A stretch of DNA of 45,260 bases from contig JACUUF010000019.1 of NCBI GenBank assembly GCA_014859465.1, forward strand, positions 1 to 45,260, given 5' to 3'. This stretch comes from Methyloprofundus sp. GTDB lineage: Bacteria; Pseudomonadota; Gammaproteobacteria; Methylococcales; Methylomonadaceae. The translations under genes were made by a program, and so were the position numbers. The notes below the pieces were generated by a model. The model was not told the origin of the DNA and made no database searches. It worked only from the letters and a program-made list of their open reading frames with translations. Positions 37,707-45,260 of the stretch are shown here, piece after piece. How positions within the stretch are numbered: the first letter of the stretch is position 1; each line of letters opens with the position of its first letter.

Positions 37707-39005
37707 ATGACCGACAACAAGCAGGCAACTGTTACATTTTCCCATAATGATACCTCTTGTGAATTACCCGTAAAATCAGGTACTCTTGGGCTACATGCAA
37801 TAGATATTAAAACCTTGCATAAATTTACCGGAACCTTCACCTATGATCCAGGCTTCACTTCAACGGCAAGCTGTAGCTCTAAAATTACCTTTATCGATGG
37901 TGACCAAGGCATACTGTTATATCGCGGCTATCCTATTGAACAACTAGCTGAAAAATGCGATTTTCTTGAGACCTGTTACTTGCTTTTAAACGGCGAATTG
38001 CCTAATGGCAAGGAAATGCGCACCTTTGTCAAGCTAGTTAGTGAACACACTTTAGTGCATGACCAACTGACTAACTTTTTTAGAGGCTTTCGGCGCGATG
38101 CGCATCCCATGGCGATTTTAGTCGGTGTAGTGGGGGCTATGTCAGCTTTTTATCATAACACCGCACAATTTAAAGATGACGATTACAGACAAATAGCGGC
38201 TATCCGCTTGATCGCCAAAATGCCAACCATTGTCGCCATGTGTCATAAATACAGCACCGGCATGCCCTTTATGTATCCTAAAAACAACCTGAGCTACAGT
38301 GAAAACTTTATGCGCATGTTGCACGGCACGCCTTGCGATGATTACCTGCCTAATCCCGTATTAACTCGCGCACTCGATCGAATTTTTATTTTACATGCAG
38401 ATCATGAGCAAAATGCCTCGACGTCTACTGTCAGACTCGCAGGTTCAAGCGGCGCCAACCCTTATGCTTGCGTTGCCGCTGGGATTGCTTGTTTATGGGG
38501 GGCGGCACATGGCGGCGCAAACGAAGCCGTCTTAGTGATGCTTGAGGAAATTGGCGACGTCTCACAAATCGACTCCTTTATAGAAAAAGCCAAGGATAAA
38601 AGCGACCCTTTTAAACTGATGGGCTTTGGCCATCGCGTGTATAAAAACTTTGATCCTAGAGCCGTGCTAATGCGTCAAACCTGTCACGAAGTACTGAATG
38701 AGCTGGGCTTACATGATGACAAATTATTCAAACTGGCCATGCAGCTAGAAAAAATAGCACTGGAAGATGAATATTTTATTGCCAAAAAACTGTATCCGAA
38801 TGTAGATTTTTATTCTGGCATAGTTTTACGTGCCTTAGGGATTCCTACCGATATGTTTACGGCCATTTTCGCGATGGCCAGAACTGTCGGTTGGATTGCC
38901 CAATGGGATGAAATGATTACCGACCCAGAGCAAAAAATAGGTCGTCCAAGACAACTTTATACCGGCGCAGCCAAACGTGATGTAACGCCTATCTCTAGTC
39001 GGTAA
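37707..39005 (+). CDS. gltA: Citrate synthase (type II)
   Basis: The 432-residue enzyme condenses acetyl-CoA and oxaloacetate. The family motif [18 protein letters not shown] and the catalytic residues in [10 protein letters not shown] (His), [13 protein letters not shown] (His) and [16 protein letters not shown] (Asp) are all present. Length and N-terminal beta domain fit the hexameric, NADH-regulated type of Gram-negatives. It is monocistronic by appearance; the 240 bp before it hold a short degraded frame at most. Confidence 0.98.
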   Translation: MTDNKQATVTFSHNDTSCELPVKSGTLGLHAIDIKTLHKFTGTFTYDPGFTSTASCSSKITFIDGDQGILLYRGYPIEQLAEKCDFLETCYLLLNGELPNGKEMRTFVKLVSEHTLVHDQLTNFFRGFRRDAHPMAILVGVVGAMSAFYHNTAQFKDDDYRQIAAIRLIAKMPTIVAMCHKYSTGMPFMYPKNNLSYSENFMRMLHGTPCDDYLPNPVLTRALDRIFILHADHEQNASTSTVRLAGSSGANPYACVAAGIACLWGAAHGGANEAVLVMLEEIGDVSQIDSFIEKAKDKSDPFKLMGFGHRVYKNFDPRAVLMRQTCHEVLNELGLHDDKLFKLAMQLEKIALEDEYFIAKKLYPNVDFYSGIVLRALGIPTDMFTAIFAMARTVGWIAQWDEMITDPEQKIGRPRQLYTGAAKRDVTPISSR

Positions 39006-39186
39006 TTAGCGTATAACGAAAATCTTCCTGATTAGTCACAAGCTTCAGCTATGATTAAATAATGCATATAAATGTAATAGTGAATTGAGACTTTAGCATT
39101 TAAATAGACGGCATTTAGGTGCTCTAATTTAAAGACAAGGATGGGACTTCGAAATAAATTGTTTAACACTTTGCATCAGAATATTA

Positions 39187-39208
39187 GAGATTTATTTTCT
39201 TTAATCTC
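39187..39208. promoter_or_regulatory. Candidate operator upstream of katG
   Basis: GAGATT (39187-39192) and AATCTC (39203-39208) form an inverted repeat with 10 bp spacing, about 60 bp before the katG start. It could be a regulator site, but it does not obviously match the OxyR pattern. The remaining 39006-39250 region shows no gene. Confidence 0.3.
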
Positions 39209-39247
39209 ATTGGGTAGCGAATTTAGAGGCTTATCAATCAATAATAA

Positions 39248-41520
<2,273 letters not shown>

Positions 41521-41521
<1 letters not shown>

Positions 41522-41568
41522 GTAGTAGGTCAAATCTGTAGTTATGCATGAATATTTCGGTCAAACTC
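41521..41568 (+). repeat. IS1-like terminal end, copy A
   Basis: The stretch starting GGTAGTAGGTCAAATCTGTA matches the window-end sequence at 45213 in 36 of 48 positions, in the same orientation, with most differences transitions. The first 20 bases match best, as expected for a transposon terminus. Its first base completes the katG stop codon. Confidence 0.6.
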
Positions 41569-41596
41569 AACTTTATCAATCTTCCTTGCTGGTTTA

Positions 41597-41730
41597 AACC
41601 TCGGCCTTTAGGCCGAAAGGAGCGCCCCGCAACAAGCGAAGCGATGTTGCTTTGTCGGGCGCGGATTGGGCAGGGAAGTATACCCCTTCCCAATCATTGG
41701 CCTCATCCCAAAGGGATGTTTCCATATTGC
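41597..41730 (-). mobile_element. GC-rich palindromic element, possible IS200/IS605-derived (PATE-like)
   Basis: About 134 bp of much higher GC than the surroundings contain four hairpins: CGGCCT/AGGCCG (41602-41615), GCGCCC...GGGCGC enclosing GCAACA/TGTTGC (41622-41662), GGGAAG/CTTCCC (41673-41691) and CATCCC/GGGATG (41704-41718). It interrupts the IS1-like transposase remnant just after IGL. Terminal palindromes without inverted repeats are the mark of IS200/IS605-type ends, and the 3' part could equally be an omega-RNA-like scaffold. No ORF lies within it. Confidence 0.4.
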
Positions 41731-41939
41731 TAAACCGATCGTAATATCATGCATTTTTTCAGATTTTGAAAAGCAAATAGTTTTACCTGTCAAACGCTTA
41801 ATCCAGGTTCGTAAATTCAAATTTTTACGTTCAATTTTTTGAGTATTACGCTTATCTACTTCGTATTTTTTAGTGTCAATATGGCGTCCATAGGCACCCC
41901 AATCATCCGTGTAATAACGATCAATTTTAAGGGTTCAAG
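41731..41939 (-). pseudogene. IS1-family transposase remnant (InsB C-terminal part)
   Basis: The minus strand reads KIDRYYTDDWGAYGRHID, then KRNTQKIERKNLNLRTWIKR and LTGKTICFSKSEKMHD, the DDE-domain tail of IS1-type transposases with the conserved YTQ-IER-NLNLR and CFSKS-HD segments. The N-terminal half is missing and the last residues after IGL are replaced by the GC-rich element. Confidence 0.8.
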
Positions 41940-41944
41940 CAAGT

Positions 41945-42033
41945 GATGTGTCAACACTTTTCAGGACACAAGTTTACACAGCTATTTGCTGATTTTCGTA
42001 TTCTACTGGTGACAAATAGTCAAAGGCCGTTGT
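41945..42033 (-). pseudogene. IS3-family OrfB tail with terminal repeat
   Basis: The minus strand encodes TAFDYLSPVEYENQQIAV followed by a stop (41974-41976), the typical C-terminus of IS3-family OrfB (SPVEYE), then TGTCCTGAAAAGTGTTGACA, a characteristic IS3-type end. Only about 90 bp survive. With the IS1-like pieces and the GC-rich element it accounts for most of the 580 bp between katG and the next gene. Confidence 0.75.
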
Positions 42034-42103
42034 CTATTCTATTAAAATATTTAAGGATTAGGCTCGTTTTTTTTAAAATCAATTAACGAATAAGAAAATT
42101 AAT

Positions 42104-42313
42104 ATGAAGTTAGGTCAAAAAATCGTGAGTTCTACGCTGAATTGGTTTTTGGCGTTATTAAAAGTGGTTGTCGTATTATTTATTTTGGGTATTGCAAAAG
42201 TTATTTTGCGCACCAACCCAGATATTGCTGTTTCTATGCTTGGGGCTGCTGCCATATTATTTATCCTGTGGTATTTTGTGCCGCAGATAAAACGCTTTTT
42301 AAATAATGAGTGA
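42104..42313 (+). CDS. Small membrane protein of unknown function
   Basis: The 69-residue product has two predicted transmembrane helices (WFLALLKVVVVLFILGIAKV and VSMLGAAAILFILWYFVP), a basic N-terminus and a charged tail KRFLNNE. I do not recognise its family. The ATG has only a weak ribosome site. It sits between transposon debris and a bidirectional terminator, opposite petC. The regular charge and hydrophobicity pattern supports a real gene. Confidence 0.6.
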   Translation: MKLGQKIVSSTLNWFLALLKVVVVLFILGIAKVILRTNPDIAVSMLGAAAILFILWYFVPQIKRFLNNE

Positions 42314-42398
42314 ATAGCCAGGGACGCTGATAATCTGTGTTCAAATTAAGTGAGGGTGGCTTTGTCTTTGTACTGAGATATTGATTAATTGAAGCAAT

Positions 42399-42436
42399 AA
42401 AAAAAGCGCTAGTTCGTAGGAAGTAGCGCTTTTTTT
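42399..42436. terminator. Bidirectional terminator between small ORF and petC
   Basis: AAAAAAGCGCTA at 42400-42411 pairs with TAGCGCTTTTTT at 42424-42435 around a 12-base loop, giving a T-run in both directions. It serves petC on the minus strand, about 18 bp past its stop. Confidence 0.85.
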
Positions 42437-42453
42437 GTGTCAGGAAGGAAGGC

Positions 42454-43176
42454 TTAGTGTACGTCCTTCCAATATTCTTTTTTCAATAAATAAGCAATGA
42501 TGCCAAACATTAAGATAAATAATAAAACATATTTACCCATGCTGCGGCGTTGTACTTGTGCTGGCTCACCAACATACACAAGAAAAGCAACGATATCATT
42601 GACTGCTTTATCGAATTGCTTGGCTGTCATAGTACCAGGCTCTGTTGTGACCAGACGGGTAATGACTTCACGACCATCAATGGTTTTAACAATCGCTTTT
42701 TGCTCGCCTTGCAGCTGCCAAAGTGGATTAGGCATGGCAACATCAGGAAAAACAGTATTGTTTACGCCTGTTTTTTTGCGAGTATCTTGGTAAAAGCCTT
42801 TTAAATAGCTAACCAACCAATCTTCACCTCTTGAACGCGCAATCAGCGATAAATCAGGGGGTGTAGTGCCAAACCATTTTTTAGCATCATGACCGTTCAT
42901 AGCGGTCAGCATTTTGTCATAAATGCCCGCACCTTTGGGTGCTACTTTCTTTAAGATTTCTTGTTGATCGACATTGAAGTCATCGGCAAGATTTAAGTAG
43001 CGCATATACTTTACTGAATGACAACCTAAGCAATACTGCACATAAAGATGTGCGCCATTTTCTAAGGATTGATGATCGGTTAAGTCAATGTTAGCGTCTT
43101 CTAGCTCTATTCCTGCTGAAGCAAAAGCACCAAGAGGGATTAAGAGTAATAGACAGATTTGGAGTAGTTTTTTCAT
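42454..43176 (-). CDS. petC: Ubiquinol-cytochrome c reductase, cytochrome c1
   Basis: The 240-residue subunit has a signal peptide (KLLQICLLLLIPLGAFASAG), the covalent heme site C49-x-x-C52-H53 (YCLGCHSVKYMRYL), the distal segment with DVAMPNPLW, and a C-terminal membrane anchor (YVLLFILMFGIIAYLLKK). It passes electrons from the Rieske protein to soluble cytochrome c. Its ATG overlaps the petB stop by one base. It is the last gene of the operon. Confidence 0.97.
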   Translation of the reverse strand: MKKLLQICLLLLIPLGAFASAGIELEDANIDLTDHQSLENGAHLYVQYCLGCHSVKYMRYLNLADDFNVDQQEILKKVAPKGAGIYDKMLTAMNGHDAKKWFGTTPPDLSLIARSRGEDWLVSYLKGFYQDTRKKTGVNNTVFPDVAMPNPLWQLQGEQKAIVKTIDGREVITRLVTTEPGTMTAKQFDKAVNDIVAFLVYVGEPAQVQRRSMGKYVLLFILMFGIIAYLLKKEYWKDVH

Positions 43177-44573
43177 TAGTCTAGACTCGCTTTTAGGTTT
43201 TTAGCCGTACGAATCAACACATTAATAATGCCGGATGTGTCAAGTCGTTTACGCATAACAGTTACCCCATCTTTTTCGACGGGCACTTCTTTTACCATTT
43301 CACAGAAAGTTGCTTTCCAACCTGGAATGCGGTCTTCGATAGTTGGTTGATCTGTTAGCTGCTTAGGGACAGGTTTAGTTTTTTCCCAACGTGTATAAAT
43401 AGGCATGAGTAAGAAGAAACCAAAATACATGGCAGTAAAAATACGCGCCATGATAGTTGCAGCTGGTGTAGGTGCTTGCATGCCTAAATAACCTAAGCCT
43501 AAAAAGCTAATAACAAACATTAAAATTGCTTTTTTATAGATGCCGCCTCGGTAACGAATTGACTTAACCGGGCTACGATCTAACCATGGCAATAAGAATA
43601 AAACCACAATGGCACCGCCCATAGCGATAACCCCGGCAAATTTGTCCGGAATCGCTCTTAAAATCGCATAAAACGGTGTGAAATACCAAACCGGTGCAAT
43701 GTGCTCAGGTGTTGCTAATGGATCGGCCGGAATAAAATTAGCATGCTCTAGGAAGTAGCCGCCCATTTCAGGCATATAAAACAGCACCGTGGCAAAAAAG
43801 AAGATAAATACGGCAACACCGACAATATCTTTTACTGTGTAATACGGGTGAAAGGGAATACCGTCAACAGGATGCCCCCAAGGATCTTTCGATGCTTTGA
43901 TTTCAATGCCATCTGGGTTATTTGAACCGACTTCATGCAGAGCAACAATGTGCAAGAAAACGAGCATGATTAAAATAAGCGGAATAGAAATAACGTGGAA
44001 AGCAAAGAAACGGTTTAGCGTTGCATCGGAAATAACATAATCTCCGCGTACCCATAAGGATAAATCATCGCCAATAACAGGAATCGCGCTAAATAGCGAG
44101 ATAATAACCTGCGCACCCCAGTAAGACATTTGTCCCCAAGGTAATAAATAGCCCATAAATGCTTCGGCCATTAAGGCAACAAATAAGAGCATACCGAAGA
44201 TCCAGATGAGTTCTCTTGGTTGTTTGAATGAGCCGTAGATAAGGCCACGGAACATATGTAAATAAACCACCAGAAAAAATGCTGAAGCGCCGGTGGAATG
44301 CATATAGCGCACCAGCCAGCCCCAAGGGACTTCGCGCATAATATATTCGACCGAATCGAAAGCCAAACCTGCATCAGGCTTGTAGTTCATCGTTAGTAAA
44401 ATACCCGTTACTAATTGGTTCACTAAAACAAGTAGCGCTAGGGAGCCAAAGAAGTACCAGAAGTTAAAGTTTTTCGGCGCGTAATATTGCGCCATGTGGT
44501 CATTCCACAGCTTGGTCAGTGGAAAGCGGTCAAGAAACCAGTTGCCACAATTTTCTAAATGACTTTTTTTCAT
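43176..44573 (-). CDS. petB: Ubiquinol-cytochrome c reductase, cytochrome b
   Basis: The 465-residue polytopic subunit carries the two b hemes. Histidine pairs are in MHSTGASAFFLVVYLHMFRG and FHVISIPLILIMLVFLHIVA. The Qo-site ef-loop motif reads PVWYFTPFYAILRAIP, with valine in place of the glutamate of the mitochondrial PEWY. A C-terminal extension of about 60 soluble residues follows the last helix. Its ATG overlaps the petA stop by four bases (ATGA), giving tight coupling. Confidence 0.97.
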   Translation of the reverse strand: MKKSHLENCGNWFLDRFPLTKLWNDHMAQYYAPKNFNFWYFFGSLALLVLVNQLVTGILLTMNYKPDAGLAFDSVEYIMREVPWGWLVRYMHSTGASAFFLVVYLHMFRGLIYGSFKQPRELIWIFGMLLFVALMAEAFMGYLLPWGQMSYWGAQVIISLFSAIPVIGDDLSLWVRGDYVISDATLNRFFAFHVISIPLILIMLVFLHIVALHEVGSNNPDGIEIKASKDPWGHPVDGIPFHPYYTVKDIVGVAVFIFFFATVLFYMPEMGGYFLEHANFIPADPLATPEHIAPVWYFTPFYAILRAIPDKFAGVIAMGGAIVVLFLLPWLDRSPVKSIRYRGGIYKKAILMFVISFLGLGYLGMQAPTPAATIMARIFTAMYFGFFLLMPIYTRWEKTKPVPKQLTDQPTIEDRIPGWKATFCEMVKEVPVEKDGVTVMRKRLDTSGIINVLIRTAKNLKASLD

Positions 44574-45166
44574 GCGTTAGCTCCTGAGTCTTCGCCAATA
44601 ATAATCCGTGTCTCTGACAAATAGCGGTGTGGTGGCACATCTAAATTGGTCGGTGCAGGAACGCCGCGAAATACACGGCCTGCTAAATCGAAGCCAGAAC
44701 CATGACATGGGCAGAAGAACCCGCCTTTCCAGTCTTCGCCTAAATCATTGGGTGCGATTTCTGGGCGGAAGGTAGGTGAGCAACCGAGGTGAGTGCATAA
44801 GCCGACAGCAACAAAAATTTCGGGCTTAATTGAGCGCAATTCATTATTGCTGGAGTCTGGTTGATTAGATTCTAATGACAGAGGGTCTGCAAGTTTGTCC
44901 GTTTGTTCCGCTAGTATTTGTAAAACTGCCGGTGTTCGGTTAAGCACCCAAACCGGTTTACCGCGCCATGCAGCACGGATAAGTTGTCCAGTTTCCATTT
45001 TACTAATATCAATTTCTACAGGCGCACCAGCGGCTTTTGCTTTGGTGCTAGGTTGCATTTGCGACAGGAAAGGCACTGCAATGTAGCCTGTACCAACAGC
45101 ACCGACCACGGTTAACGCTGTTGTTAGAAATTGGCGTTTGGATCTATCGACGCCTTGATTGCTCAT
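44570..45166 (-). CDS. petA: Ubiquinol-cytochrome c reductase, Rieske iron-sulfur subunit
   Basis: The 198-residue subunit has an N-terminal Tat-like anchor (DRSKRQFLTTALTVVGAVG, with KR in place of the usual RR) and the two Rieske cluster motifs CTHLGCSP and CPCHGSGFD. It is the mobile electron carrier of the bc1 complex. The ATG at 45166 follows a strong GAGGAG site. It heads petA-petB-petC; only 46 bp separate it from an IS end. Confidence 0.97.
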   Translation of the reverse strand: MSNQGVDRSKRQFLTTALTVVGAVGTGYIAVPFLSQMQPSTKAKAAGAPVEIDISKMETGQLIRAAWRGKPVWVLNRTPAVLQILAEQTDKLADPLSLESNQPDSSNNELRSIKPEIFVAVGLCTHLGCSPTFRPEIAPNDLGEDWKGGFFCPCHGSGFDLAGRVFRGVPAPTNLDVPPHRYLSETRIIIGEDSGANA

Positions 45167-45212
45167 ATATCACGCTCCTCGTTGTGTGTTGTGCACACTT
45201 TTATCATTTTTA

Positions 45213-45260
45213 GGTAGTGGGTTAAATCTGTAATCATGTGTAAATATTGAGTCCAAATTC
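45213..45260 (+). mobile_element. IS1-like terminal end, copy B (continues off window)
   Basis: GGTAGTGGGTTAAATCTGTA and the following bases match the terminus after katG (41521) at 36 of 48 positions in the same orientation. The element would extend to the right beyond the window, so its transposase is not visible. It begins 46 bp upstream of petA. Confidence 0.5.

Noticed and set aside
41548-41733. Plus-strand 61-codon frame after katG
   Set aside because: It runs through the IS end and the GC-rich palindromes and shows no protein similarity.

Overview
The window looks like a chromosomal segment of a moderately AT-rich gammaproteobacterium. Gene orders typical of that class are rlmN-pilW, hisS-yfgM-bamB-der, tgt-yajC-secD-secF, yciO-M50 protease-scpA-scpB, purM beside a DUF2066 gene, and petA-petB-petC. 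The protein sequences and repeats would fit a Methylococcales-type methanotroph, but no methane-oxidation gene is present, so that placement is an inference.

Positions 1-2769 are the decayed platform of an integron. A tyrosine recombinase of the integron-integrase type (1985-2769) has lost the middle of its catalytic domain and is frameshifted. On its left, transcribed away from it, lies a two-gene cassette: a TauD/TfdA-like dioxygenase and a protein with a HEPN-type RNx3H motif plus a zinc ribbon. An attC site closes that cassette, and the start of a next cassette encodes a HigB toxin cut by the window edge.

Positions 2795-4353 hold a small minus-strand pair, an acyl carrier protein and a condensation-domain acyltransferase. 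Positions 4552-24180 are mostly housekeeping: purine synthesis, tRNA modification, Sec translocation, nucleotide metabolism, rRNA/tRNA methylation, type IV pilus assembly, histidyl-tRNA synthetase, outer-membrane assembly, ribosome GTPase Der, thiol peroxidase, t6A-related proteins and chromosome condensation. Positions 24237-27540 form a compact three-gene operon of porin-like protein, mini periplasmic binding protein and CHASE8-HAMP-PAS-GGDEF diguanylate cyclase, which looks like an envelope-to-c-di-GMP signalling module.

Positions 27553-31555 carry rplM-rpsI, with a clear promoter and terminator, then dnaB-alr. A hairpin-rich MITE-like element with perfect 16-bp terminal inverted repeats sits before dnaB, and a one-ended copy follows alr. 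Position 32093 starts a 1227-residue bacteriohemerythrin-PAS(5)-GGDEF-EAL protein. After it come an IS66 tnpB scrap, an FAD monooxygenase with an N-terminal DnaJ-like CxxCxGxG zinc finger, citrate synthase, and a catalase-peroxidase with a signal peptide.

The katG stop codon abuts an insertion-sequence end. The following 500 bp are nested debris: an IS1-like transposase remnant, a GC-rich palindromic element possibly derived from IS200/IS605, and an IS3-type tail. The window closes with the minus-strand cytochrome bc1 operon petABC. About 45 bp upstream of petA another copy of the same IS end starts and runs off the window.
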